A stretch of 43,667 nt of DNA, taken from assembly GCA_028689615.1 (NCBI GenBank), contig JAQVCV010000037.1:1-43667 (forward strand). Direction: 5' to 3'. This DNA is from Bacteroidales bacterium. GTDB taxonomy: Bacteria > Bacteroidota > Bacteroidia > Bacteroidales > TTA-H9. The notes under the pieces were generated by a model. That model was not told the DNA's origin. It saw only the letters and a program-made list of their open reading frames with translations, and did no database searches. How positions within the stretch are numbered: position 1 is the first letter of the stretch; each line of letters begins with the position of its first letter. Positions 32,220-40,524 of this stretch are shown here, in pieces. The position numbers were made by a program, and so were the translations under genes.

Positions 32220-33272
32220 TCAACGTTTAAACGCTTCGCCCAGACTGGTGGTGATGGTGATGTGGTTGGGTGAACCTGCCAAATGGTAGGCCGAACGGGA
32301 GTAGCTGAACGAGAATCCATAAGCCTTAAAGCCAAAGCCCCACGAAAAACCGGTGGTTGACACCTTATCAACAATTTTGAGTTCCTGGCGTCTTTTGTAG
32401 TTGTAAGCCACCTGCACGCGGAAGCTTTTGAAAGGCTGCAACTCGGCACCCAAAACCACGTGGCGCATCAGTTCGTCGGCAAAGCCCGACAGGCTGCCGG
32501 TTTTGCGTGTTTCGCCTGTAATGGGATCAACCTCAACGTTGTATTTGCTGTCGTAAGCCAGATCCCAATTTTGCAGGTTGGTAAGCACCACCGAGAAGGT
32601 CAACGGCAGATGTGCCAACCTTTTCGACATGGCGAGTTGCAATTCGAACGGAAGTTTCTCGGTAACCCCTTCGGTGTAGCCCGAGAGTTGAATACCCACG
32701 TTTCGGGCTATGATTGAAACCATGTAATTGTACGCGGGCAAATGCCAGGTTCCGGCCACATCAACGGCCAAACCCGAAGCAGAATAGGAGTCGAACGAGG
32801 AGTAAATCCCCTTGATGTTGGCACCAATGCTGAAAGCAGAATCGAGCCGGCGGCCCCATCCAATATTCAGGGCAAGTTCGCTGGCCGAAAAGGTTCCCAG
32901 GTTCACCTCCTGATTGGTCATTCGGGTGAAAGAACCATAATTAACAAATTGCATTGTTGCCACGAAGCTACCCAGGTTGTTGAACGAACGCCCATACTGA
33001 GCCAGACCGTAATTCACATCGCTGAAGTAATCCACAAAACTCAAACCTATCTGGTTGTGGTTTTCGGGAACAATGAGCGAAGGGTTGGCATAGGTAAGCG
33101 TGATATCGTTGTCGGGCATCGAGAGTGCTGTTCCCCCCAGGGCAGCCATACGAGCCGAGTTGGAGAGGTTCAGAAAATCGAACGTGGTAGTTCCCCCACT
33201 CTGAGCACTTGCAACACTAACTGCAAACATGCTGATTGATAGCAAAATTGCTGGTATTAAACTTTTTCTCAC
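32220..33272 (-). CDS. porQ: Type IX secretion outer-membrane protein PorQ
   Basis: A 350-residue outer-membrane beta-barrel protein with a signal peptide (ending SVASAQ). The mature start, TTTFDFLNLSNSARMAALGG, is the hallmark of PorQ, followed by SMPDNDITLTYANPSLI, FVDYFSDVNYG, GSFVATMQFVNYGSF, and the C-terminal blocks FADELMRHVVLGAEL, QVAYNYKRRQEL and GFGFKAYGFSFSYSRSAYHLAG (key YNYKRR). PorQ works with PorU, PorV and PorZ in the attachment complex that cleaves C-terminal signals and anchors type IX cargo at the surface. It is a lone gene here; a TATCTTTA box at 33304-33311 is a possible -7. The C10 protease at 23811 is a plausible client. Confidence 0.93.
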   Translation of the reverse strand: MRKSLIPAILLSISMFAVSVASAQSGGTTTFDFLNLSNSARMAALGGTALSMPDNDITLTYANPSLIVPENHNQIGLSFVDYFSDVNYGLAQYGRSFNNLGSFVATMQFVNYGSFTRMTNQEVNLGTFSASELALNIGWGRRLDSAFSIGANIKGIYSSFDSYSASGLAVDVAGTWHLPAYNYMVSIIARNVGIQLSGYTEGVTEKLPFELQLAMSKRLAHLPLTFSVVLTNLQNWDLAYDSKYNVEVDPITGETRKTGSLSGFADELMRHVVLGAELQPFKSFRVQVAYNYKRRQELKIVDKVSTTGFSWGFGFKAYGFSFSYSRSAYHLAGSPNHITITTSLGEAFKR

Positions 33273-33389
33273 AGGTTATAAATTGTAAGTTCAAAAAAGA
33301 GCGTAAAGATAAAAAACTGTGGCGGATCTGAACGACCCGAACAGGTGTTAAACGCCCGGGCAGGTGCTTTAGTATGATGAATCAAATAA

Positions 33390-33422
33390 TTTGCCTCAAT
33401 TAAACAGTAATCGGTATTTTTG
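33390..33422 (+). promoter_or_regulatory. Promoter of rlmD (TTTG-N21-TATTTTTG)
   Basis: TTTG (33390-33393), 21 bases, TATTTTTG (33415-33422), 19 bases before the ATG at 33442. Confidence 0.7.
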
Positions 33423-33441
33423 CACCCCGAAATACTTGACT

Positions 33442-34854
33442 ATGCGCAGAAAAGACAAAGAATTACCTCTTTTAGAGAATCTTACCATAATTGACGCCGG
33501 AGCTGAAGGGAAAGCAGTAGCCCGCACCGACAACCGCGTTGTGTTTGTACCCTTCGCTGCACCCGGCGATGTGCTTGATGTGCAGGTTACTCTGCGCAAG
33601 AGCACCTTTATGGAAGCGAAAATTGTGAAAATCCACCAACCCTCGCCCGACAGGGTACAACCTCCCTGCATCCATTACGGATTGTGTGGCGGTTGCAGGT
33701 GGCAGCACATCGACTACAAGTCGCAGCTTCGCTTCAAACAAAAACAGGTGGTTGATGCCCTCACCCGGATCGGTCACCTCGAGTTGCCCGACATCAGCCC
33801 CATTGCCGGTGCTCCCGACCAATTCTTCTACCGCAACAAACTGGAATACACCTTCAGCAACCGGAAATGGCTTACCGGAGGCCCCGACAGCACCAACCCG
33901 CTCGATCGCGATATGAATGCCCTGGGCTACCATTTACCCGGCATGTTCGACAGGGTTTTCGACGTGGAAGAGTGTTTGCTTCAGCCCAACCCGTCGAACC
34001 AGTTGCGCTTGTGGCTGCGCGATTTCGCCAAAGAAAACGGGTTAAGCTTCTGGAACGTTAAAAACTGGACCGGACTGCTGAGAAACTTCGTTATAAGAAC
34101 AGCCAACACCGGCGACCTGATGGTGATTGTGGTGTTTGGAGAAGAAAACCCCGAAGCCATTGAACAGGTGATGAGTGCACTAACCCATGCTTTCCCTGCC
34201 GTTACATCGGCCATGTGGGTTGTAAACACCAAGAAAAACGACGTCTTTTCCGATCTCGAGATACACCTTTTCAAAGGCGAACCCTACATCAAAGAGAAGA
34301 TGGAAGACCTCACCTTCAGGGTGGGACCTGTATCGTTTTTTCAGACCAATGCCAGACAAGCCCTCACCCTTTACCGTTATGCCCGTGAATTTGCAGCCCT
34401 CACCGGCAAAGAATTGGTGTACGACCTTTATACAGGCACAGGCACCATTGCCAACTTCGTGGCCCGAAGAAGCCACAAAGTAATCGGGATTGAATATGTT
34501 GAATCGGCTGTGCGCGATGCCAGAGTCAACTCGTCTATCAACAAAATTGAAAACACCGATTTTTTTGCAGGCGATATGGCCCGCGTGCTCGACGACAAAT
34601 TTGTGGCCCGCAACGGTCGCCCTCAGGTAGTAATTACCGACCCGCCACGCGCCGGAATGCACCCCGACGTGGTGAAACGCATCGTGACCATGGCACCCGA
34701 AAGGGTGGTTTACATCAGTTGCAACCCTGCCACGCAGGCGCGCGACCTGAGCCTGATGGCCGATGATTACACCATAGAACGTGTGCAACCCGTTGACATG
34801 TTCCCCCACACCCACCACGTTGAAAACGTGGTGCTACTGGTCAGAAAAGGGTAA
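33442..34854 (+). CDS. rlmD: 23S rRNA (uracil-5-)-methyltransferase, RumA/RlmD family
   Basis: A 470-residue SAM-dependent RNA methyltransferase. A TRAM-like RNA-binding region lies at about 10-65 (LTIIDAGAEGKAVAR). An iron-sulfur cluster motif follows, Cys76, Cys82 and Cys85 (CIHYGLCGGC). The catalytic half has FFQTNARQALTLYRYA, SAM loop VYDLYTGTGTIANFVA, DPPRAGMH and the nucleophile region YISCNPATQARDL. It methylates a uridine in 23S rRNA; the exact position (1939 or 747 type) is not certain from sequence. I chose ATG 33442 because the upstream frame crosses the promoter. The 3' end overlaps convergent aroK by 21 bases. Confidence 0.93.
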   Translation: MRRKDKELPLLENLTIIDAGAEGKAVARTDNRVVFVPFAAPGDVLDVQVTLRKSTFMEAKIVKIHQPSPDRVQPPCIHYGLCGGCRWQHIDYKSQLRFKQKQVVDALTRIGHLELPDISPIAGAPDQFFYRNKLEYTFSNRKWLTGGPDSTNPLDRDMNALGYHLPGMFDRVFDVEECLLQPNPSNQLRLWLRDFAKENGLSFWNVKNWTGLLRNFVIRTANTGDLMVIVVFGEENPEAIEQVMSALTHAFPAVTSAMWVVNTKKNDVFSDLEIHLFKGEPYIKEKMEDLTFRVGPVSFFQTNARQALTLYRYAREFAALTGKELVYDLYTGTGTIANFVARRSHKVIGIEYVESAVRDARVNSSINKIENTDFFAGDMARVLDDKFVARNGRPQVVITDPPRAGMHPDVVKRIVTMAPERVVYISCNPATQARDLSLMADDYTIERVQPVDMFPHTHHVENVVLLVRKG

Positions 34855-35367
34855 CAACCCCTGGTGCCTTTCGAGAGCTTCGACAAGGTGGTGCACGTTC
34901 ATATTCTCGGCAGCATACACCAACGAGGCCTGGTTGTAGAAGACTTCGCGGGCCGCCAGCCGTTCCCTGATGTAACGACGCAACTCGTCGGGCGACAGGT
35001 CTTTGATAAGCGGACGGGGTTTGCGGCTGTGGCTCAACCTGTGAAACAGCGCCGAGGGGCTCATCCGCAAGTAAACCGACAGCCCGTGGTGGTTGATCCA
35101 ATCCATGTTGTTGTCGAAACACGGGGTGCCACCACCCGTGCTGATTACAACCTGTCGGAAGTTGCCCGTTTCAAACAGCAAACGCTGCTCAACCTTGCGG
35201 AAAGCTGCTTCACCGTATTTATGAAAGAACTGAGAGATAGCTATCCGGTATCGATGCTCGAACATCACGTCGAGATCGGTAAATTCGTAACCAAGCTTTC
35301 GGGCAAGGTTCTTACCTGTGTAACTTTTGCCACACCCCATGAAACCTACCAGATAAATTCGCGTCAT
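34834..35367 (-). CDS. aroK: Shikimate kinase
   Basis: A 177-residue P-loop kinase that phosphorylates shikimate at O3 in the chorismate pathway. Walker A GFMGCGKS is at residues 8-15, the Asp pair TDLD for Mg and shikimate binding at about 30-33, FRKVEQRLL holds the shikimate-binding Arg and Glu, and STGGGTP is the conserved glycine block. The lid Arg is in SRKPRPLI. I chose ATG 35367; upstream in-frame codons cross the TATCTTTG box at 35390-35397. Ends inside the convergent rlmD tail. Confidence 0.95.
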   Translation of the reverse strand: MTRIYLVGFMGCGKSYTGKNLARKLGYEFTDLDVMFEHRYRIAISQFFHKYGEAAFRKVEQRLLFETGNFRQVVISTGGGTPCFDNNMDWINHHGLSVYLRMSPSALFHRLSHSRKPRPLIKDLSPDELRRYIRERLAAREVFYNQASLVYAAENMNVHHLVEALERHQGLLPFSDQ

Positions 35368-35389
35368 GCTATCGGAATAGTTTGAAGTG

Positions 35390-35397
35390 CAAAGATA
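35390..35397 (-). promoter_or_regulatory. Bacteroidota -7 element (TATCTTTG) for aroK
   Basis: TATCTTTG on the minus strand, 22 bases before the aroK ATG. No clear -33 box. Confidence 0.5.
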
Positions 35398-35439
35398 ACT
35401 CATTGGACACATCGTAAGTGAGGTAACCCGAAAAAATGA

Positions 35440-35447
35440 TACCTTTG
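35440..35447 (+). promoter_or_regulatory. Bacteroidota -7 element (TACCTTTG) for the DUF1573-yajC-ybbR-coaE unit
   Basis: TACCTTTG 39 bases before the ATG at 35487. The -33 region shows no clear TTTG. Confidence 0.5.
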
Positions 35448-35486
35448 CGGCAGATTATTGAACATACCCATTAAACCCAAAGGATA

Positions 35487-35948
35487 ATGAACCGTGTTGT
35501 GAAATACACTTGTCTGGCTCTGCTGATGGCCCTGGTAGCAACAGGATGCCGCAACAGGCAGGAAAAACTAAACGGCGAAATGGTGAGCAACCCCATGAGT
35601 GCCGACGGGATGCAAAACAACCCTGCCCCCGTTATCAAATTCGAAGTGGCTGAACACGATTTTGGTAAAATTGTGGCCGGCGAAAAAGTGACGTACAACT
35701 TCAAGTTTAAGAACACCGGAACTGCCGATCTGCTGATCACCAAAGTGAGCGCCAGTTGTGGCTGCACCGCTCCCAGCTACCCGTCAACCCCCATTGCTCC
35801 CGGAGAAGAAGGAGTGGTTAGCGTGGCTTTCAACAGCGAAAACCGCAACGGGTTCCAGAACAAAACCGTTACGGTGCTCACCAACACCATCCCCAACACC
35901 ACCCAACTCCGCATCAAGGCTCAGGTAATGAGCCCCTCTGAGATGTAA
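35487..35948 (+). CDS. DUF1573 lipoprotein
   Basis: A 153-residue lipoprotein (LVATGC, Cys21). The mature part is one DUF1573 immunoglobulin-like domain: FEVAEHDFGKIVAGEKVTYNFKFKNTG in outline (key HDFGKI, FKNTG), LLITKVSASCGCTAPSYPSTPIAPGEEG in outline (key SCGCT) and VTVLTNTIPN. The family is very frequent in Bacteroidota, often with an unknown role in the envelope. It opens a run with yajC, ybbR and coaE. Confidence 0.95.
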   Translation: MNRVVKYTCLALLMALVATGCRNRQEKLNGEMVSNPMSADGMQNNPAPVIKFEVAEHDFGKIVAGEKVTYNFKFKNTGTADLLITKVSASCGCTAPSYPSTPIAPGEEGVVSVAFNSENRNGFQNKTVTVLTNTIPNTTQLRIKAQVMSPSEM

Positions 35949-35993
35949 AACCTGAAAACATTTATACCCGAATTTTTATTTTTATCATAAACT

Positions 35994-36326
35994 ATGAATC
36001 TGCTTAACATTTTTTTGATGGCTCCGCCAGCCGGCAATAGCTCTGGCAGCGGACTGATGGGGATGCTTCCCCTGCTGCTTGTTATCGTGGTTTTCTATTT
36101 CTTTTTCATCCGTCCGCAAATGAAGAAATCGAAAGAGGAACGCAAGTTTCGCGAAAACCTGAAAAAAGGCGACAAGGTTGTTACCATTGGTGGCATACAC
36201 GGAAAAATACTTGAAGTTGCCGACACCACCGTTGTGATTGAGGTTGAAGGGCAAAACCGACTGAAAATCGAGAAAAGCGCTGTGGCTCTTGGTGCCATCA
36301 CAGGCCAGCCCCTCGATAAAAAATAA
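35994..36326 (+). CDS. yajC: Preprotein translocase subunit YajC
   Basis: A 110-residue single-pass membrane protein with the YajC pattern: membrane segment at about 19-37 (MGMLPLLLVIVVFYFFFIR), directly followed by RPQMKKSKEERKFRENLKKGDKVVTIGGIHG in outline (key RPQ, KGD-VVTIGGIHGKI). It associates with SecDF at the Sec channel. It sits 45 bases after the DUF1573 gene and 15 before ybbR. Confidence 0.96.
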   Translation: MNLLNIFLMAPPAGNSSGSGLMGMLPLLLVIVVFYFFFIRPQMKKSKEERKFRENLKKGDKVVTIGGIHGKILEVADTTVVIEVEGQNRLKIEKSAVALGAITGQPLDKK

Positions 36327-36341
36327 CGCTGATACAGAACT

Positions 36342-37340
36342 ATGCTGAAAGCTGGTTTTCGGAATTTGTTGCCTACAGGTTCAAAGCTTCGCGACAAAAA
36401 ATACCGCGACCAGCTTTCTATTTTTTTGATTTGCCTCTTGATAGCCTCCTTTGTGTGGCTGGTTATCAAACTCTCGAAAGAATATACCATCACAATTCTT
36501 TGGCCTGTTGAATATGCCAACGTACCACGAGGCCAGGTGCTTGCCCTCAAGGGCGACTCCACGCTGCGGTTTCAGGTAAGAGCCAAAGGGGTTGACCTGC
36601 TCCCCTCCTTTCTGTCGGGTCCGTCCAAAAAAGTCACTGTCGATCTGAGTGGCTTACGATACCTCAAAATCCACGGCAGGCTGCGCAACGCCTACCTGGT
36701 AGCCGTTGATCTGAAATTGTCGCTGGCAGGGCAACTCGGGCTCAACGAAGCCCTGATAAGCATCGAACCCGATACCATCTTCTTTCAACTGGCACCGCTT
36801 CACTCAAAAAAAGTGCCTGTAAGGGTTGAACTCGACTACCAAACACAACCCTCGTTCGGTTTGTATGGCTCTGTTGTTATATCCCCCGACACCATAAGGG
36901 TTGACGGCCCGGCTGCCTATGTTGATACCCTTCGCTTCGTGAAACTAAAAAAAGTGGTGGCCGGAACCCTGTCGCAAAGCTATACCACCCACACCTCAAT
37001 AGCTTCGCGCTACAAGGCAATGCCGTTGACTTTCAGCCACCAAAAAGCCGAGGTAACCATCCCCGTAGAGAAATTTACCGAAGCTACCGTGGTAGTACCC
37101 ATTGCCACCAACGACAGTTGCCGAATCAGATTCTACCCCGAGAAAGTGAACGTGTTGTGCCAGGTGGCCATGCGCGATTACAAACGGCTCGACGCCTCGC
37201 TCTTCAACCTGGAAGTTGATTGCGAAGAGGCTCTCAACAGCACCTCCCAAACCCTCACACCCACCCTTAAAACAGCTCCCCCCTTCGTAAAGGTTTTGCG
37301 AACCACCCCGCCACAGGTTGAATTTATTATCCTGAAATAA
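36342..37340 (+). CDS. YbbR-domain membrane protein
   Basis: A 332-residue protein with one N-terminal membrane segment (about residues 27-44, SIFLICLLIASFVWLVIKLS) and a periplasmic part made of YbbR-like beta repeats (ITILWPVEYANVPRG, KKVTVDLSGLRYL, ISIEPDTIFFQLAPLHSKKVPVRVEL in outline, VVISPDTIRVDGPAAYVDTL in outline). YbbR proteins elsewhere lie next to and regulate the diadenylate cyclase CdaA; here no cyclase gene is adjacent. The position between yajC and coaE is usual in Bacteroidota. The stop overlaps the coaE start by one base (TAATG). Confidence 0.9.
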   Translation: MLKAGFRNLLPTGSKLRDKKYRDQLSIFLICLLIASFVWLVIKLSKEYTITILWPVEYANVPRGQVLALKGDSTLRFQVRAKGVDLLPSFLSGPSKKVTVDLSGLRYLKIHGRLRNAYLVAVDLKLSLAGQLGLNEALISIEPDTIFFQLAPLHSKKVPVRVELDYQTQPSFGLYGSVVISPDTIRVDGPAAYVDTLRFVKLKKVVAGTLSQSYTTHTSIASRYKAMPLTFSHQKAEVTIPVEKFTEATVVVPIATNDSCRIRFYPEKVNVLCQVAMRDYKRLDASLFNLEVDCEEALNSTSQTLTPTLKTAPPFVKVLRTTPPQVEFIILK

Positions 37341-37948
37341 TGCTGAAAATAGGGCTCACCGGAAATATTGGAGCAGGCAAAAGCACCGTGGCCCGCCTTT
37401 TTCACCACCTGGGAGTACCGGTTTATATTGCCGATATAAGAGCGAGAATCCTTACCGACAGCCCCGACTTAACCACAAAAATCGAAAAAAAACTGGGCCC
37501 CGGGCTGCTCACCAACGATGGAATACTCGACAGAAAAAAACTGGCCTCGCTGGTGTTTGGAAGCAGGGAGAAGCTTGAGCAACTCAACCAGTTGATTCAT
37601 CCCGAGGTTGTTAGCGACTTTGAAGCGTGGTGCCAACAGCACGTGAACCAGCCTTTTGTGATTCACGAGGCAGCCATTTTGTTCGAGAACGGACTGGCTC
37701 CCTTGTTTCACCAAATCATCATGGTTGCGGCCCCTGCAGGCATCAGAATTTCGCGGGTGATGCAACGCGATCGGCTCACACGCGTAGAGGTTGAGCAACG
37801 CATGGAAATGCAATGGCCTGAAGAGAGAAAAACCGCTCTGGCACAACACATCATCGTCAACGACGGCAACCTGATGCTCATCCCCCAGGTGTTGAACATC
37901 TGGAAAAAACTAAATGAACAGTACCGCGCAGAATCAGAAATGCCCTGA
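37340..37948 (+). CDS. coaE: Dephospho-CoA kinase
   Basis: A 202-residue P-loop kinase performing the last step of coenzyme A synthesis. Walker A GNIGAGKS lies at residues 8-15 in the family start LKIGLTGNIGAGKSTVA, then VYIADIRARIL (Asp for substrate binding; family usually DAD), HPEVVSDFEAW, HEAAILFENGL and RMEMQWPEERKTALA. Translationally coupled to ybbR. It is the last gene before a repeat-filled 527-base gap. Confidence 0.96.
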   Translation: MLKIGLTGNIGAGKSTVARLFHHLGVPVYIADIRARILTDSPDLTTKIEKKLGPGLLTNDGILDRKKLASLVFGSREKLEQLNQLIHPEVVSDFEAWCQQHVNQPFVIHEAAILFENGLAPLFHQIIMVAAPAGIRISRVMQRDRLTRVEVEQRMEMQWPEERKTALAQHIIVNDGNLMLIPQVLNIWKKLNEQYRAESEMP

Positions 37949-37990
37949 AAGGGAGAAAGAGAGAACAACGGGGGGATTTAAAAATTTAAA

Positions 37991-38102
37991 GATTGAAGGA
38001 TTCAAAGATTCAAGGATTCAAGGATTCAAAGATTCAAAGATTCAAGGATTCAAAGATTCAAGGATTCAAAGATTCAAGGATTCAAGGATTCAAGGATTCA
38101 AA
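37991..38102. repeat. Tandem array, 14 units of 8 bp (GATTCAAR)
   Basis: Fourteen consecutive octamers, GATTCAAA or GATTCAAG in irregular order (the first unit is GATTGAAG). It begins 42 bases after the coaE stop. Confidence 0.97.
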
Positions 38103-38105
38103 GGT

Positions 38106-38129
38106 AGAGATGCACTGTCGTGCGTCTCT
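38106..38129. repeat. Hairpin repeat, AGAGATGCAC / GTGCGTCTCT
   Basis: Ten-base arms (38106-38115 and 38120-38129) with one G-T pair and a TGTC loop. I know near-identical GTAGAGACGCAC-type hairpins as frequent dispersed repeats in Bacteroidota and cyanobacteria. Confidence 0.75.
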
Positions 38130-38339
38130 TTGTTTAGCGGTTGTGGATCTCACTGTTTAACCGTAGCGCGGGAGTTTTGAAGGGGTAATTGGGTGTAGAA
38201 CCAAAGATTCAAGGATTGGGATTGGGTGGTGGCATAAGGCTGGATGGTGATCAACAGTTGAAGCAATACAAGGGAATGTGTGAAAAGAGGGCGGTGGTGT
38301 GTTGTTCGACACGAAGCCGACTTCGATGAACCCCGTAAG

Positions 38340-38353
38340 CTGTCGCGCGACAG
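38340..38353. repeat. 14-bp perfect palindrome CTGTCGCGCGACAG
   Basis: A perfect palindrome in the gap before transketolase, flanked by TTCGACACGAAG- and CTTCGAT-like words. Probably part of a dispersed repeat; a regulatory site is possible but unsupported. Confidence 0.6.
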
Positions 38354-38421
38354 GAAGCCCTTGTAACGTAATACAAACCAACCGGAGGTGATCAATCGGG
38401 CTCAATCAAAGCCAAAAAGTG

Positions 38422-38429
38422 TAACTTTG
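38422..38429 (+). promoter_or_regulatory. Bacteroidota -7 element (TAACTTTG) for transketolase
   Basis: TAACTTTG 46 bases before the ATG. The leader holds a small AGGCCGTTAAGGCCT hairpin. No clear -33 box. Confidence 0.5.
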
Positions 38430-38475
38430 CAGGCCGTTAAGGCCTTTGTTCAAAGAATTGAATAATTTATAACAG

Positions 38476-40512
38476 ATGACAAATACTATATCCCGTGCTG
38501 CCGACAACATCAGAGCTTTATCGGTAGCCATGGTCGAGAAAGCCCAGTCGGGGCACCCTGGAGGTGCCATGGGAGGTGCCGATTTCATGCACATCCTCTA
38601 TACAGAATTTCTGCGATTTGACCCGTCGCGGCCACGTTGGTTCATGCGCGACAGGTTTTTTCTCGATCCGGGACACATGTCGCCCATGCTCTACAGCACC
38701 CTGTCGCTGTGCACCATCATACCGGTCGATGAGCTGAAAAGATTTCGGCAGTGGGGTTCGATCACACCGGGGCATCCCGAAGTTGATCGCGATTACATGA
38801 TCGAGAACACCAGCGGGCCACTTGGGCAGGGACACGCCATGGCAGTAGGAAGCGCCATTGCCGAAAGGTTTCTGGCGGCCAGGGTAGGCGAATGGATATC
38901 GCACAAAACCTTTGCCTACATCTCTGATGGCGGCATTCAGGAAGAAATTTCCCAGGGAGCAGGAAGGCTGGCAGGTCATCTGGGACTTCACAACCTGGTG
39001 ATGTTCTACGATGCCAATAAAGTACAACTCTCCACCATGGTTGACGACGTAACCACCGAAGACACAGCGGCCAAATACCGCGCCTGGGGATGGCATGTGA
39101 TTGAAATCGACGGCAACAACCAATCGCAAATCCGCAAAGCCCTGTACGAGGGGACTTTTCAGCAACACAAGCCCACCCTTATCATCGGTCACACCGTGAT
39201 GGGAAAAGGGTTGGTGAACGAAGCAGGCGAACCCATGGAAGGACTTTGTTCAACCCATGGTCAACCCGTGAGCAAAGCGGGCGCTTCGCCACGGAAGACC
39301 TACGAAAAACTGGGTGCCGACCCCGAAAACCCCTTTCTGATTTACGACGATGTGAAAGATGAGTACGGCAGAATGCTGTCGTTGAAACAATTGGACTGCG
39401 CCGATCGCGACAGGGTTTACAAAGAATGGAAACTGCAAAACCCCGTAATGGCAGCCAAACTCCACCGTTGGCTCGACAACCAACCCGACACCATCGACTT
39501 CGACAGCGTGGTACAGAAACCCAATCAGGCCACCCGTTCGGCTTCGGCACACATACTCACCCAATTGGCCCTTGAAACCGAAAACATGATAGTGGCTTCG
39601 GCCGATCTGGCCAACAGCGACAAAACCGACGGCTTCCTCAAACACAAGAAACCGCTGGTTAAAGGCGACTTCAGCGGGGCTTTTCTCCATGCCGGCGTTT
39701 CGGAACTTACCATGGCAGCTGTTGCCAACGGAATTGCCTTGCATGGTGGCATAAAAGTAGCCTGCGGAACCTTCTTTGTTTTCAGCGATTACATGAAACC
39801 GGCCGTGAGACTCTCGGCCCTGATGGGATTGCCCGTGACCTACATCTGGACCCACGATGCCTTCAGGGTGGGCGAAGACGGGTCTACACACCAACCCGTT
39901 GAACACGAGGCCCAGATCAGGCTGATGGAACAACTTCGCACCCACAGCAACCGTCGCAGCATGCTGGTGCTGCGACCTGCCGATGCCGACGAAACCACCC
40001 AGGCCTGGAAAATGGCTTTTGCCAACGGCAACCGCCCAACAGGCCTTATCCTCTCGCGACAAGACATCCAATCGCTCCCCTGCCCCGAAGGCACTTCACG
40101 TGCTGTTGAAGCTGCCAAAGCTGCACGCGGCGCCTATCTGGTTCAGGAAGAAGATGACTACGATGTGATTTTGATTGGTTCAGGCTCAGAAGTGGCCACC
40201 CTGGTGAGCGCTTCAAGGGTACTCCGACGGGAATACGGGATGAAATTCAACATCGTTTCGGTCATCTCCGAGGGGCTCTTCCGCGACCAACCCATCGAAT
40301 ACCAACACCAGGTGCTTCCTCCGGGTAGCAAAATCTTTGGTCTCACAGCCGGACTGCCCATCACGCTGCAAGGGCTGGTAGGCGAAAGAGGAGGAGTATT
40401 CGGATTGAGTCAATTCGGGCACAGCGCCCCCGCCGACGTGCTCGACAAACGCTTTGGCTTTACCCCCGAAGCCGTTGCAAAAGAAATTTATACCCTGTTT
40501 GCGACACGCTAA
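38476..40512 (+). CDS. tkt: Transketolase (full length)
   Basis: A 678-residue single-chain transketolase that moves two-carbon units between sugar phosphates with thiamine diphosphate. Visible marks are SGHPGGAMGGADF (about residues 26-38), the cofactor motif region SDGGIQEEISQGAG with YDANKVQLS about 25 residues later (Ser stands where GDG is usual), TLIIGHTVMGKG, and the pyrimidine domain HAGVSELTMAAVANG (family Glu in SELTM) with FFVFSDYMKPAVRLSALM in outline and THDAFRVGEDGSTHQPVEH. All domains are present, so it is not one of the split forms. It is followed 12 bases later by an outer-membrane barrel gene. Confidence 0.96.
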   Translation: MTNTISRAADNIRALSVAMVEKAQSGHPGGAMGGADFMHILYTEFLRFDPSRPRWFMRDRFFLDPGHMSPMLYSTLSLCTIIPVDELKRFRQWGSITPGHPEVDRDYMIENTSGPLGQGHAMAVGSAIAERFLAARVGEWISHKTFAYISDGGIQEEISQGAGRLAGHLGLHNLVMFYDANKVQLSTMVDDVTTEDTAAKYRAWGWHVIEIDGNNQSQIRKALYEGTFQQHKPTLIIGHTVMGKGLVNEAGEPMEGLCSTHGQPVSKAGASPRKTYEKLGADPENPFLIYDDVKDEYGRMLSLKQLDCADRDRVYKEWKLQNPVMAAKLHRWLDNQPDTIDFDSVVQKPNQATRSASAHILTQLALETENMIVASADLANSDKTDGFLKHKKPLVKGDFSGAFLHAGVSELTMAAVANGIALHGGIKVACGTFFVFSDYMKPAVRLSALMGLPVTYIWTHDAFRVGEDGSTHQPVEHEAQIRLMEQLRTHSNRRSMLVLRPADADETTQAWKMAFANGNRPTGLILSRQDIQSLPCPEGTSRAVEAAKAARGAYLVQEEDDYDVILIGSGSEVATLVSASRVLRREYGMKFNIVSVISEGLFRDQPIEYQHQVLPPGSKIFGLTAGLPITLQGLVGERGGVFGLSQFGHSAPADVLDKRFGFTPEAVAKEIYTLFATR

Positions 40513-40524
40513 ACCCTTGATGTT

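Larger units (their letters stand above)
37949..38475. other. Intergenic region between coaE and transketolase, filled with repeats
   Basis: Contains the 8-bp tandem array (37991-38102), a hairpin of the TAGAGATGCAC type (38106-38129), a further stray GATTCAAG copy near 38205, a perfect palindrome (38340-38353) and the transketolase -7 box (38422-38429). No gene: the open frame through the array only reflects the repeat. Confidence 0.75.

Noticed and set aside
37914-38180. 88-codon frame across the octamer array
   Set aside because: It starts inside coaE and its body is only the translated GATTCAAR repeat.
39250-40071. 273-codon minus-strand frame opposite transketolase (also similar frames opposite cca, the DUF2807 gene and GH92)
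   Set aside because: Antisense shadows of strong genes with no recognisable protein features.
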